From: Acinetobacter sp. XH1741
GTDB taxonomy: Bacteria; Pseudomonadota; Gammaproteobacteria; Pseudomonadales; Moraxellaceae
Assembly (NCBI RefSeq): GCF_041021895.1
Contig: NZ_CP157428.1
Span: 3,162,001-3,226,000, forward strand
Direction of reading: 5' to 3'
DNA length: 64,000 nt
The notes under the pieces are model-generated. The model saw only the letters and a program-made list of their open reading frames with translations. It did no database searches and had not been told where the DNA came from. Position 1 is the stretch's first letter. The number at the start of each line of letters is the position of its first letter. Shown here piece by piece: positions 1 through 9,598 of the stretch. The translations under genes were made by a program, and so were the position numbers.

Positions 1-448
1 TGCCATTCAAAAAGCCACCGAACTTGGAGTAAGTAAGATTCAGCTTTTAACAAGTGAACGCTGTGAAATGCGTTTAAAATATGATCGAGATCAAAAAAAA
101 TTAGAGCATTGGCAAGCTGTTGCAATTGCAGCCTGTGAACAATGTGGACTGAACTTAGTCCCAGAAGTATTAGCACCTATTTCTCTGGGTGAATGGCTAA
201 GCTCTTCTGAACTGCCAGCATCTAAATTTGTTTTAGCGCCTGAAAAAGAACAAACAGATGTGTTAGCAGGTATACAACCTGAACTTGCACTGTTAATTGG
301 CCCAGAAGGTGGTTTAAGTGAAAATGAAATTACTCAAGCCAATCAAGCTGGATTTATCAATTGGTGTATTGGAGACCGTGTATTACGCACCGAAACCGCT
401 CCTGTTGTGGCATTATCTATTTTAAATTATCGGTTTTTATCTGCATAA
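1..448 (+). CDS. rsmE: 16S rRNA (uracil1498-N3)-methyltransferase RsmE, 5'-truncated
   Basis: This is the C-terminal part of RsmE, the SPOUT-fold enzyme that methylates U1498 of 16S rRNA using S-adenosylmethionine. The reading frame is open from base 2 of the window, so the start lies upstream of it. The visible part carries the family's SAM-knot signature: LLIGPEGGLSENEI, followed by GDRVLRTETAPVVAL near the C terminus. About 149 residues are seen, against roughly 240 in complete family members. The gene is followed by 134 bp without a clear terminator before the next gene on the same strand. Identification is confident; only the N-terminal PUA-like part is missing, because of the window edge. 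Confidence 0.93.
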   Translation, partial: AIQKATELGVSKIQLLTSERCEMRLKYDRDQKKLEHWQAVAIAACEQCGLNLVPEVLAPISLGEWLSSSELPASKFVLAPEKEQTDVLAGIQPELALLIGPEGGLSENEITQANQAGFINWCIGDRVLRTETAPVVALSILNYRFLSA

Positions 449-582
449 ACTAATTGAACATTGATTAAATCAACAATTAAAGTTAACTTACTTTTAGTGT
501 ATGAGTATTAATTTAAATTTTTTTCCACTGATAAATCAGATTCTTTCTGTATAAATGTAAAAAAATAGGATAGAAAAATCTT

Positions 583-3435
583 ATGTCTGGCCTTCAGGAA
601 GAATATTTACAGCATCAAACAAAAATTGAACAGCTCCGGCTTTCAATTCAATATATACGCTGGTATTTACTTAGCCTAATATTACTTTGTCTGATTTCAG
701 CCATTATTTTCTCTTGTTACTTTACTTCTTACATTACAAATTTTATTTGGTCAATTGGCTTTACTGTTTTAATTTTTACCTGCCTATTATTTGTTCCAAA
801 ACTTTTAACACAGTACCGTGATATTAATTTCATAAAAAAAACAGATTTAACACTGCAAGGGATTTGTTTGCTATCTGGAATTTTAATGGGAATCAATATA
901 ACTGTTCTTCATTTCTCGCTTCCAGCTACATTAATATCTGTCTCTGATGTTCATATCCTCATTGCATTATTTATTACTTCAGCACACATTATTGGCCTTA
1001 CCTTTTTAACTCAACAACCCCGATATTTTTATTTGTTGTTTATTCCAAGTACCCTTCCACTCATTATTAGTCAATTTACCCATTCTCAAATCACGCAACT
1101 TCCTTTTTACTTTGCCTATAACTTAGCCTTTGTAGCCACTTTATTTTGTGCTTATGCAACCCAACGCAACTATCAAAAAATTTCTCAATTATTATTTAAA
1201 AATAAACAACTTGTACAAGTCGCAGAACAACATACGCAATGGGCTGAAGAGCTATGCGTACAACTTCAACAAGAAGTAAATAAATCTAAAGATATTGAAG
1301 CGCAGCTTCAGTTTAATAACCACTTGCTCGAGCAGAAAGTACGAGAAAGAACCTATGATCTAACGAAAATGAATGAGCGGCTAGAAAGTCATCATCATAA
1401 TTTAGCATTTGCTCATGAAACCGCTGGTATTCGTCCGTGGGATTGGGATATTGAAAAACAAAAATTAGAAATTACGTTTTTTGACCAACAAAAACAGACT
1501 CAAAATACTTCTTTGCACCTCAACACAATTTTAGAGCGCATTCATCCGAATGACCGTAAATTATTTGATGAGCGCCTAACAGAACATATTGAAGGGAAAT
1601 CTGATCATTTCAATGTCACCTTCCGTATTTTACGGCGTAACGGTTCTTGGCGTTGGATTCATGATGTAGGGCGTGTTATTAGCCGTGATCCTAAAACCAA
1701 TAAAGCTTTACGCATGGTCGGGATGACCAGAGATATTCATCAAGAAAAAAAAGATCAAGAACATTTGAGACTGTGCGCTATTGTACTTGAGCAGGCAGCA
1801 GAAGGAATTTTCATTCTAAATGATAAATTTAATTATATTGATGTTAATCCCTATTATGAAAAGTTAACTGGCTTTTCCAAGTCTGAACTATTAGATCAAC
1901 AGCTATTCGACATCACGATCAATCAAAAACTACAACAACAGCAATTTCATGACTCGATTACACAGCAACTGCTTAAAACTGGCGAATACATGGGCCAATT
2001 TGATGAAAAGTTTGTATCGGGTAAAAGTGTCTATTTATGGTTGCATATTAATGCTGTTAAAGATGAACACAATCAAGTCATTAATTATATTGGATTTGCA
2101 CGCGATTTAACCGAACAAAAGCGACAAGAACAACATTTATCATATTTAAAAAATTATGATAGTCTGACACATCTTCCTAACCGTTTTTACTATTACAATC
2201 AACTACATCAGTATTTAGTTAATCCCTCATATAGTTTTAAAAATCTTGCCTTAATACGTATTAATATTGATCGCTTTAGAGCATTTAATGAATTTCTAAA
2301 TAACGATAGTGGCGATGAACTGCTAAAACAATTTGCGCAGCGTCTGCGACTCACCAATATTAATGCCATTTTAGTGGCTTACTTAAATAGTGATGATTTT
2401 GCAATTATTTATGAAATCTCTCCTATTCATCCTAATATTGAGCAATATTGCCAAAACATATTACAAGCATTAAATGCACCGTTTTATATCGATGAACAGG
2501 AATATTTCATTACTGCCTCTATTGGGGTTGCTTGTTTCCCTGAGCATGGTCGACAAATTGACCATCTCAATAACCATGCAGAACAAGCTTTATCGGAAGC
2601 TAAACGTTTAGGCGGTAATACTATTTGCTACTATCGTAATAAAATAACCCATCCTTATAAAACCGCAGATTTAGAACAAGAGTTACGTAAGGCGATTCAA
2701 AATGATGAGTTTGTAGTGTATTACCAACCAAAAATTAATTTAAATGATCAATTGGTTCAAGGCTTTGAGGCATTAATTCGGTGGCAACATCCTGAAAAAG
2801 GTTTGGTTATGCCCAATATGTTTATTCCTTTTGCTGAACGTAGTAGCCTTATTTCCGATATTGGCAAGGTGGTTTTAGATAAGGTTGGAAAACAATTACA
2901 AGAATGGAAAAATGCAGGTTATTCAGATATCCAAGTTTCTGTAAATATTGTTGCCCAGCAAATTCATCGGGGGCTTTTACTCAGTGATTTAGTTGAAGTT
3001 TTAGAGAAATATCAACTTGATGGCTCAAATTTAGAACTAGAAATCACTGAATCCGCTTTATTAGACAATACTGATAACGTCAAAAAATTATTACATTCAA
3101 TTAAAGAGCGGAATATTTCCATTGCTCTTGATGACTTTGGTACAGGCTATTCATCTTTAGCTTACCTAACAGAATATCCAATCGATGTCTTGAAAATTGA
3201 TCGGGCCTTTATTTCAAAAATTGGCGATCAAAAACAAGAGGCCATTGTGAACGCTATGATTGCGATGGGTAAAAGTATGGGGCTAAAACTCGTTGCTGAA
3301 GGTGTGGAAACTGAGGAACAGGTTATTTATCTTCAAAAGCAGCAATGTGATTTTTTACAAGGCTATTTCTTTAGCCGTCCACTTCATCCAAACCAGATTA
3401 TTCAATATCTACAATCAAATACGTATATTTCATAA
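583..3435 (+). CDS. Membrane PAS-GGDEF-EAL protein, predicted c-di-GMP phosphodiesterase
   Basis: This 950-residue protein has about six N-terminal membrane segments (roughly residues 26-190), a coiled region to about 265, two PAS/PAC domains (about 270-385 and 395-510), a GGDEF domain (about 520-675) and an EAL domain (about 690-940). The GGDEF signature is replaced by NSDDF, so cyclase activity is unlikely. The EAL domain keeps the metal and catalytic positions: EALIRW, the Asn of SVNIV, ELEITES, DDFGTG, LKIDR and AEGVE. I infer a c-di-GMP hydrolase whose GGDEF domain may be regulatory. The membrane part resembles MASE-type sensors, but I could not assign a named one. The start is an ATG 10 bp after a weakly purine-rich stretch. 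Confidence 0.85.
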   Translation: MSGLQEEYLQHQTKIEQLRLSIQYIRWYLLSLILLCLISAIIFSCYFTSYITNFIWSIGFTVLIFTCLLFVPKLLTQYRDINFIKKTDLTLQGICLLSGILMGINITVLHFSLPATLISVSDVHILIALFITSAHIIGLTFLTQQPRYFYLLFIPSTLPLIISQFTHSQITQLPFYFAYNLAFVATLFCAYATQRNYQKISQLLFKNKQLVQVAEQHTQWAEELCVQLQQEVNKSKDIEAQLQFNNHLLEQKVRERTYDLTKMNERLESHHHNLAFAHETAGIRPWDWDIEKQKLEITFFDQQKQTQNTSLHLNTILERIHPNDRKLFDERLTEHIEGKSDHFNVTFRILRRNGSWRWIHDVGRVISRDPKTNKALRMVGMTRDIHQEKKDQEHLRLCAIVLEQAAEGIFILNDKFNYIDVNPYYEKLTGFSKSELLDQQLFDITINQKLQQQQFHDSITQQLLKTGEYMGQFDEKFVSGKSVYLWLHINAVKDEHNQVINYIGFARDLTEQKRQEQHLSYLKNYDSLTHLPNRFYYYNQLHQYLVNPSYSFKNLALIRINIDRFRAFNEFLNNDSGDELLKQFAQRLRLTNINAILVAYLNSDDFAIIYEISPIHPNIEQYCQNILQALNAPFYIDEQEYFITASIGVACFPEHGRQIDHLNNHAEQALSEAKRLGGNTICYYRNKITHPYKTADLEQELRKAIQNDEFVVYYQPKINLNDQLVQGFEALIRWQHPEKGLVMPNMFIPFAERSSLISDIGKVVLDKVGKQLQEWKNAGYSDIQVSVNIVAQQIHRGLLLSDLVEVLEKYQLDGSNLELEITESALLDNTDNVKKLLHSIKERNISIALDDFGTGYSSLAYLTEYPIDVLKIDRAFISKIGDQKQEAIVNAMIAMGKSMGLKLVAEGVETEEQVIYLQKQQCDFLQGYFFSRPLHPNQIIQYLQSNTYIS

Positions 3436-3487
3436 TTGTTTTAACTGTTTATTTTACATGTACTGGTTTTTCCAAAAATGAGCGTTT

Positions 3488-3671
3488 TTGACTGTGAGAA
3501 ATAAAGAAGTAGTGTTATATTCTTTAGCATTTAGCTCACTACGGGGCTATTGGCAATTCGTCTACTATTCTCTTAATTGGTAAAAATTAAAGCGTAGTAA
3601 AAGAGCTGAGTTGCCACCCCCTAAATGAGTGATTTGACTAGTTTGCTTTTTTGTATCAAATAGAGACTCAG
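3488..3671 (+). promoter_or_regulatory. maeB promoter and foldable 5' leader
   Basis: An extended -10 element (TG-T-TATATT, 3513-3521) predicts a transcript start near 3528. From exactly that point the leader can fold back on itself. CATTTAG at 3528-3534 pairs with CTAAATG at 3621-3627. GGGG at 3543-3546 pairs with CCCC at 3617-3620, TGGCAA at 3551-3556 with TTGCCA at 3611-3616, and CTAC at 3562-3565 with GTAG at 3594-3597. The apical hairpin is TTAATT/AATTAA (3573-3590). All the arms nest in the right order, which is unlikely by chance. No named riboswitch was recognised. Confidence 0.5.
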
Positions 3672-5942
3672 ATGGACGATCAATCTTTAAAACAGGCCGC
3701 TTTAAATTACCACGAATATCCAAATCCAGGGAAAATCAGCGTCACGCCTAGTAAGCAACTCGTCAACCAACGAGATTTAGCTCTAGCTTATTCACCAGGG
3801 GTTGCTGCTCCATGTTTAGAGATTGAACGTGATCCTTCAGCTGCTGCAAAATATACTGCACGTGGTAACTTAGTTGCTGTTGTAAGTAACGGTACTGCTG
3901 TTCTTGGTTTAGGTAATATCGGTCCATTAGCTTCTAAACCAGTAATGGAAGGTAAAGGCGTTCTGTTCAAAAAGTTCGCTGGTGTTGATGTATTTGATAT
4001 TGAAATTGCTGAAAACGATCCAGATAAAATCGTTGATATTGTTGCTTCATTAGAGCCAACTTTTGGCGGTATTAACCTTGAAGATATCAAAGCGCCAGAA
4101 TGTTTCTATATCGAGAAAAAACTTCGTGAACGCATGAAAATTCCTGTGTTCCATGATGACCAACACGGTACAAGTATTATTGTAGGTTCAGCATTATTAA
4201 ATGCTCTACAACTTGTGAACAAGAAAATTGACGAAATCAAAATCGTTGCTTCTGGTGCAGGTGCTGCTGCCCTTTCTTGTTTAGATTTACTTTGCGCTCT
4301 AGGCGTAAATAAACAAAATATTGTTGTTGCCGACTCTCGCGGTCTACTCACGACTTCACGTGAAGGCTTAGATGAATCTAAAAAACGTTATGTACAAGAC
4401 ATTAAAGCGACTCAGTTACATGAAGTAATGGCTGGTGCTGATATGTTCTTGGGTCTTTCAGCTGCTGGTATTCTCACCAAAGATATGGTGAAACAAATGG
4501 CTGAAAATCCAATTATCTTTGCATTAGCAAACCCAGACCCAGAAATCCTGCCTGAACACGCACATGAAGTACGCCCTGATGTCATCATGGCAACTGGTCG
4601 TTCAGACTATCCAAACCAAGTAAACAATGCTTTATGTTTCCCTTATATCTTCCGTGGTGCACTTGATGTAGGTGCAACTACAATTAACGAAGATATGAAA
4701 ATTGCATGTGTACACGCAATTGCACGTATGGCTCATGTAGAAGCTGATGCCGCTACTTATGGCGAAAAATCTGCTTCATTTGGTCGTGATTACTTAATTC
4801 CACGCCCACTTGATCAACGTTTGATTTTAGAAATCGCGCCTGCTGTTGCTAAAGCTGCAATGGACTCAGGTGTTGCAACTCGTCCTATCGAAGATTTCTC
4901 TGCATACCGTCAAAAACTTTCTGAGTTTGTCTATAACTCAGCATTCTTGATGAAACCAATCTTTGCTCAAGCAAAAACAGATCCTAAACGTATTGCTTAC
5001 GCTGAAGGTGAAGATGAACGCGTATTACGTGCTGTACAAATTGCAGTTGATGAAGATTTAGCAAAACCAATCTTAGTTGGTCGTACAGCAGTCATTGAAG
5101 CAAACATCAAAAAATTAGGTTTACGTTTACAACATGGCGTAAATATCGAGATCGTAGATCAAGAACAAAACCCGATGTATGAAGAGTTTTGGAAAGACTA
5201 CTATCAAACAATGCAACGCAAAGGCATTACTGTTGAATATGCTCAACGTGAAGCTCGCCGTCGTTCAACGCTTATTGCTGCGCTTCTTGTTAAGTTTGGC
5301 AAAGCAGATGGTATGTTATGTGGTACTTATAGTAGCTATAACATTCACCTTGACTTTGTACGCAACGTGATTGGTCTTAAAGAAGGTATGAACAACTTCT
5401 TCACATTAAATGCATTAATGCTTGAAGATCGTAACTTGTTTATTGCCGATACCTATGTAAACACCAACCCTACTGCTGAACAACTTGCTGAAATGACAAT
5501 TTTAGCAGCCGAAGAAGTACGTCGTTTTGGTATTACACCACGTGTTGCATTACTATCTCACTCAAGCTTCGGTAGCGACCAGACTGATTCAAGCGCTCAA
5601 AAAATGCGTGAAGTTTATCGTATTTTATCTGAACAAGCGCCAGAGCTTGAAGTTGAAGGTGAAATGCATGGTGATGCAGCATTAGACGAAAGCATTCGTC
5701 AATTTGCCTTCCCAGGTTCACGTTTCAAAGGTTCTGCAAACTTGCTTATTATGCCGAACCTCGATTCAGCAAATATCTCATTTAACCTGTTAAAAGCAAC
5801 CTCTGGTAACAACGTTACTATTGGTCCAATTTTGCTAGGTGCTGCTAAACCAGTTCATATTTTGACACCTACAGCGACGACTCGCCGTCTGATCAATATG
5901 ACTGCTTTAACTGTTGCTGAAATTCAACAACAAGAAAATTAA
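3672..5942 (+). CDS. maeB: NADP-dependent malic enzyme with phosphotransacetylase-like domain
   Basis: MaeB decarboxylates malate to pyruvate, producing NADPH in the cytoplasm. The protein has about 756 residues, the usual size of the large hybrid class. An N-terminal malic-enzyme part (to about residue 430) contains [16 protein letters not shown] and a nucleotide-binding GAGAAA segment. A C-terminal phosphate acetyltransferase-like domain (about 430-756), usually regulatory and non-catalytic in this family, follows. I chose the ATG at 3672 (MDDQSLKQ) over an in-frame TTG at 3651 because it fits the family N terminus. A hairpin (5946-5974) and a second one that runs into the cca start follow the gene. 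The long structured leader suggests post-transcriptional control. Confidence 0.95.
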   Translation: MDDQSLKQAALNYHEYPNPGKISVTPSKQLVNQRDLALAYSPGVAAPCLEIERDPSAAAKYTARGNLVAVVSNGTAVLGLGNIGPLASKPVMEGKGVLFKKFAGVDVFDIEIAENDPDKIVDIVASLEPTFGGINLEDIKAPECFYIEKKLRERMKIPVFHDDQHGTSIIVGSALLNALQLVNKKIDEIKIVASGAGAAALSCLDLLCALGVNKQNIVVADSRGLLTTSREGLDESKKRYVQDIKATQLHEVMAGADMFLGLSAAGILTKDMVKQMAENPIIFALANPDPEILPEHAHEVRPDVIMATGRSDYPNQVNNALCFPYIFRGALDVGATTINEDMKIACVHAIARMAHVEADAATYGEKSASFGRDYLIPRPLDQRLILEIAPAVAKAAMDSGVATRPIEDFSAYRQKLSEFVYNSAFLMKPIFAQAKTDPKRIAYAEGEDERVLRAVQIAVDEDLAKPILVGRTAVIEANIKKLGLRLQHGVNIEIVDQEQNPMYEEFWKDYYQTMQRKGITVEYAQREARRRSTLIAALLVKFGKADGMLCGTYSSYNIHLDFVRNVIGLKEGMNNFFTLNALMLEDRNLFIADTYVNTNPTAEQLAEMTILAAEEVRRFGITPRVALLSHSSFGSDQTDSSAQKMREVYRILSEQAPELEVEGEMHGDAALDESIRQFAFPGSRFKGSANLLIMPNLDSANISFNLLKATSGNNVTIGPILLGAAKPVHILTPTATTRRLINMTALTVAEIQQQEN

Positions 5943-5945
5943 TTT

Positions 5946-6032
5946 AGAAACTGCTTTTTACGAAAAGCGTTTCTAATGACTTGAGAAAACCTCTATTCTG
6001 TAGCATGATTGCTTGAAGAATAGAGGTTTTTT
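5946..6032 (+). terminator. Tandem hairpins after maeB; the second one contains the cca ribosome-binding site
   Basis: Hairpin one is AGAAAC-t-GCTTTT / AAAAGC-GTTTCT (5946-5974), with no U tract. Hairpin two pairs AAAACCTCTATTC (5986-5998) with GAATAGAGGTTTT (6018-6030) and runs into TTTTTT, so it looks like an intrinsic terminator. Its 3' arm contains the only purine-rich Shine-Dalgarno candidate (AGAGG) for cca, whose ATG is at 6034. Termination of maeB and cca translation initiation are therefore physically linked. Confidence 0.75.
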
Positions 6033-6033
6033 C

Positions 6034-7272
6034 ATGCAAGTGTATTTAGTAGGCGGTGCCGTTCGAGATTATTTACTTGGGCATCCCTATCAAGAAAAAG
6101 ACTATGTTGTGGTTGGCGCAACGCCAGAACACATGCTCGCCCAAGGTTTCCAACCTGTAGGCAAAGATTTTCCTGTGTTTCTTCATCCTAAAACCAAAGA
6201 AGAATATGCACTTGCACGTACCGAACGAAAGTCTGGTCAGGGATATCACGGTTTTCAATTCTTTACTGATACAACTGTAAGTTTAGAAGACGATTTAATT
6301 CGTCGTGACTTAACCATTAATGCAATCGCAATGGATCAAGACGGCAAAATATATGATCCATATGGCGGGCAAACTGACTTAGAAAATAAAGTTCTACGCC
6401 ATGTTTCAGAAGCTTTTGCTGAAGACCCTTTACGGGTGTTACGCGTTGCTCGTTTTGCAGCTCGATATTTTCCTTACGGTTTTCATATCGCCCCTGAAAC
6501 TTTGCAACTTATGCAAACCATGGCGGAGTCAGGTGAGCTAGATGCCCTTACCCCAGAACGCGTCTGGAAAGAAACCTCTCGCGCTTTAATGGAACATCAT
6601 GCCGATATTTATTTCCAAACTCTACGTGATTGTGGTGCTTTAAAACATCTGTTCCCTGAGATTGATGCTTTGTTTGGCGTACCTCAACGTCCCGAATATC
6701 ATCCGGAGGTGGATTGTGGCGTCCATACCCTTATGTCATTACAACAAGCATGTAAATCGAACTATTCACTTGATGTCCGTTTTGCAGTTTTAGTTCATGA
6801 TCTGGGTAAAGCACTTACACCAGCCGATGAACTTCCTCGTCATATCATGCATGAAGAGCGCGGGATTAAACCCGTTACCCAACTATGTGAGCGTTTAAAA
6901 GTTCCAACTCAGACAAAACAATTGGCATTATCGGTGTGTAAAGAACATTTAAAATGTCACCAAATTATGTCATTGAAACCGGGCACTTTATGGCGTCTAT
7001 TACAACGTTTAGACGTTTTACGCCGCCCCGAACGAGTGGAAGCATTTGTACAAGCATGCGAGTGTGATGCAAGAGGAAGATTAGGGTTAGAAGATCGCCC
7101 ATATCCTCAAGCTCAATTTATGCGTGAAGCAATGCAAATTGTTCGCTCAATTAAAGTTCAAGATCTACCTGAAAATATTAAAGGCGCTGAAATTGGTGAA
7201 ATGCTCATTCAATATCGAATCGAAGCTTTAGCCGAGTTTAAAAATCAACATCAAGATTTTAGTCACTCTTAA
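6034..7272 (+). CDS. cca: CCA-adding tRNA nucleotidyltransferase / phosphohydrolase
   Basis: Cca adds or repairs the 3' CCA end of tRNAs in the cytoplasm. From the ATG at 6034 the protein is 412 residues long, matching the bacterial class that carries an HD domain. Visible motifs are GGAVRDYLLG (nucleotidyltransferase), RRDLTINAIA, the arginine-rich DPLRVLRVARFAAR, and an HD phosphohydrolase motif LVHDLGKA followed by HEERG. A longer reading from a TTG at 6013 adds seven unconvincing residues. The start lies directly behind the maeB terminator stem, so translation may depend on opening that hairpin. The gene is followed by a bidirectional terminator shared with the convergent protease gene. 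Confidence 0.95.
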   Translation: MQVYLVGGAVRDYLLGHPYQEKDYVVVGATPEHMLAQGFQPVGKDFPVFLHPKTKEEYALARTERKSGQGYHGFQFFTDTTVSLEDDLIRRDLTINAIAMDQDGKIYDPYGGQTDLENKVLRHVSEAFAEDPLRVLRVARFAARYFPYGFHIAPETLQLMQTMAESGELDALTPERVWKETSRALMEHHADIYFQTLRDCGALKHLFPEIDALFGVPQRPEYHPEVDCGVHTLMSLQQACKSNYSLDVRFAVLVHDLGKALTPADELPRHIMHEERGIKPVTQLCERLKVPTQTKQLALSVCKEHLKCHQIMSLKPGTLWRLLQRLDVLRRPERVEAFVQACECDARGRLGLEDRPYPQAQFMREAMQIVRSIKVQDLPENIKGAEIGEMLIQYRIEALAEFKNQHQDFSHS

Positions 7273-7283
7273 TCAGTAGCCAT

Positions 7284-7312
7284 AAAAAAAAGCCTCATCA
7301 CGAGGCTTTTTT
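7284..7312. terminator. Bidirectional terminator between cca and the DegS-like gene
   Basis: An A tract, AAGCCTC, the loop ATCAC, GAGGCTT and a T tract form a symmetric intrinsic terminator that can serve both convergent genes. Confidence 0.85.
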
Positions 7313-7324
7313 CATAAAGTTTTT

Positions 7325-8506
7325 TTAACGTTTAGGAAGCGGGATATACTGGGATTGGGTATTTTGTGCTTTTCGCTCCCCAACAGTCACAACGAAGTTT
7401 TGTTGTTTACCATCTCGTTCAACCAATACATTAATTTCGCTATTCGGCGCTTGCAAAGCAACATAATTAATCAAATGAGATGCCGAAGTAATCGGTTCAT
7501 TATTCACCTGAACAATTTTATCGCCCACTTTAATGCCTGCTGAAGCTGCTGGGCCACTTTTTAGAACATCAGCAACCACAACACCCACTGGTGGTTTTGG
7601 TGCCAATACATCGTCTTGTGTAGGTGGAAGTAAACTAATACCTAACCAACCACGAACAACACGGCCATCTTTTAAAATTGAGTTTAATACTTGCTGACAA
7701 ACCTTAGCAGGAATTGCAAAGCCAATACCTAATGAACCGCCAGATTGCGAGAAAATAGCCGTATTCACACCAATCAAGTTACCAGCGACATCAATTAATG
7801 CACCACCTGAGTTTCCAGGATTAATGGCAGCATCAGTTTGAATAAAGTCTTCATAGGTATTAATACCCAAATCTGAACGGCCTGTTGCAGAAACAATCCC
7901 CTGAGTAACCGTTTGGCCCACTCCAAATGGGTTACCAATTGCTAAAACAACATCACCCACTTCATTACCACTGAGTTTAAATGGCAATACTGGCAATTTA
8001 TCTAAATCAATTTTAATAACTGCCAAATCTGTATCTGGGTCTGTACCGACAATTGTTGCTACGGCTCGGCGTCCATCATGCAATGCAACTACGATCTGGT
8101 CAGCTTGAGCAATCACATGGTTGTTGGTCAGGATATAACCATCAGCACGTACAATAACCCCAGAACCTAAACTATTTTCATTTTGTTGCTGTTGCTCTGG
8201 AACCTGATTTCCAAAAAATTCACGGAATACTGGATCACTTAATAAAGGATGATTTTGTTTAACTTTCTGGGTCGTAAAAATATTCACAACTGCTGGCGCT
8301 GCAACTTTTACCGCAGCACTATAAGAGACTACCCCGCCCGTTCGTGACGTATCAACTAGCGGTTCAACTTTCTCAGCAGGCATTGGCACCCCATCAACTG
8401 CAACAGTTGGTTTCGGCTGATGGTATTTTTGCCATGCAATAAAACTGGCAATTACAATAATAAGTAACACCCAAGGTAACCATGTAAAGGTGCGGCGCAC
8501 GTTCAT
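7325..8506 (-). CDS. DegS/HtrA-type membrane-anchored serine protease
   Basis: This 393-residue protein is a periplasmic serine protease held by one N-terminal membrane segment (about residues 9-25). The trypsin-like domain carries the catalytic triad: His in TNNHVIAQ, Asp in DTDLAVIKID and Ser in NPGNSGGAL. A single PDZ domain follows (about 285-375). One PDZ and an uncleaved anchor match DegS/AlgW rather than the two-PDZ DegP. DegS-type proteases start the envelope stress cascade by cutting an anti-sigma factor, but no rseA or sigma factor gene is next to it here. Identification as an HtrA-family protease is firm; the DegS role is inferred from architecture. Confidence 0.88.
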   Translation of the reverse strand: MNVRRTFTWLPWVLLIIVIASFIAWQKYHQPKPTVAVDGVPMPAEKVEPLVDTSRTGGVVSYSAAVKVAAPAVVNIFTTQKVKQNHPLLSDPVFREFFGNQVPEQQQQNENSLGSGVIVRADGYILTNNHVIAQADQIVVALHDGRRAVATIVGTDPDTDLAVIKIDLDKLPVLPFKLSGNEVGDVVLAIGNPFGVGQTVTQGIVSATGRSDLGINTYEDFIQTDAAINPGNSGGALIDVAGNLIGVNTAIFSQSGGSLGIGFAIPAKVCQQVLNSILKDGRVVRGWLGISLLPPTQDDVLAPKPPVGVVVADVLKSGPAASAGIKVGDKIVQVNNEPITSASHLINYVALQAPNSEINVLVERDGKQQNFVVTVGERKAQNTQSQYIPLPKR

Positions 8507-8694
8507 ATCCTCTACGCAAAGAAGTTTTTAATTAAATTAATATATTGAACAAAAAGAGTTTTCAGTTAAGCATTTTAAATTAAATATGTCGATATACATA
8601 AAAAAGTCAAAAAAGATTTGTCTAGCTTTAGTTACACAACAAAATATGTTTCTATAGCTTTAGCAATTATTTACTACTCAATTCAGGAAATATC

Positions 8695-9453
8695 ATGGCG
8701 AATTTGCATGAAATTATTCAGTGGTGCGACCAAACCTTAAAAGCAGCAGAATTTAAAGATTACGCACCAAATGGCCTGCAAATTGAAGGTTCAACTGAAG
8801 TAAAACGTATTCTCTGCGCTGTTACGGCCTCTGAAGATGCAATTGATGCAGCTATTGCTCACAATGCCGATCTATTACTCGTACATCATGGTTATTTTTG
8901 GAAAGGCGAACCTTATCCAATTACGGGAATGCGAGGTAACCGGATTAAAAAACTTATTCAAAATAATATTTCATTAGTCGCTTATCATCTACCTTTAGAT
9001 GCACATCCAAGTTTGGGTAACAATGTAGCCATTGCAGAAAAACTTAACTTACAAAATTTAGAACCACTCGATTTAACTGAAAAACATCCTATTGGTAATA
9101 TTGGCTATTTAGAGCAAGCAATTTCTGTAGATGAATTTAAAGCAAAATTACAAGATAGCTTTGATTTTAACGTGATTCACTTACCAGCTGAAAAACAAAG
9201 CATTCAAAAAGTAGGCTTCTGTACTGGTGGCGCTCAAGACTATATAGCTAAAGCTGCTTTGCAAAATTGCGATGCTTATATTTCAGGCGAAGTCAGTGAG
9301 CGAAATTTTTATGAAGCAAAAGAATTAGGTGTTCATTATTTTGCCTGTGGCCATCATGCAACCGAACGTTATGGCGTTCAACGTTTGGCACAAGCAATTT
9401 CAAAACAGTTCTCTGTTGAAAGTGAATATTTTGAATTGAATAATCCGATTTAA
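8695..9453 (+). CDS. Nif3-like dinuclear metal-centre protein (YbgI family)
   Basis: This 252-residue protein matches the Nif3/YbgI/DUF34 family of toroidal hexamers with a two-metal site. Metal-ligand motifs are visible: LLVHHGYFW near residue 60, a His/Asp in AYHLPLDAHP near 100, and a late HHATERYG near 220. The biochemical role of the family is not settled; GTP cyclohydrolase-like and metal-chaperone roles have been proposed. The ATG follows AGGAAATATC, a good ribosome-binding site. It is divergent from the DegS-like gene with 188 bp between them, which must hold both promoters. The next gene (sodB) has its own leader, so I expect a single-gene transcript. Confidence 0.87.
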   Translation: MANLHEIIQWCDQTLKAAEFKDYAPNGLQIEGSTEVKRILCAVTASEDAIDAAIAHNADLLLVHHGYFWKGEPYPITGMRGNRIKKLIQNNISLVAYHLPLDAHPSLGNNVAIAEKLNLQNLEPLDLTEKHPIGNIGYLEQAISVDEFKAKLQDSFDFNVIHLPAEKQSIQKVGFCTGGAQDYIAKAALQNCDAYISGEVSERNFYEAKELGVHYFACGHHATERYGVQRLAQAISKQFSVESEYFELNNPI

Positions 9454-9527
9454 TTAAGTCTTTTTTTCAATCTGTGTTATGCGTATTAATTAGATCTTTA
9501 TTGTGTATAGTTCTTTAAAACGATGCC

Positions 9528-9555
9528 CTATTGTTAACAGAATCATTTACAATAG
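9528..9555 (+). promoter_or_regulatory. Hairpin in the sodB upstream region
   Basis: CTATTGT (9528-9534) and ACAATAG (9549-9555) form a 7-bp inverted repeat, with an outer GC/GC pair beyond one mismatch. It lies 44-71 bp before the sodB start. It could be a leader hairpin or an operator; the sequence does not decide. Confidence 0.35.
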
Positions 9556-9598
9556 AGCCACTTAATTGTATAACCCAGCAAATGCAAGGAATAGGAAC

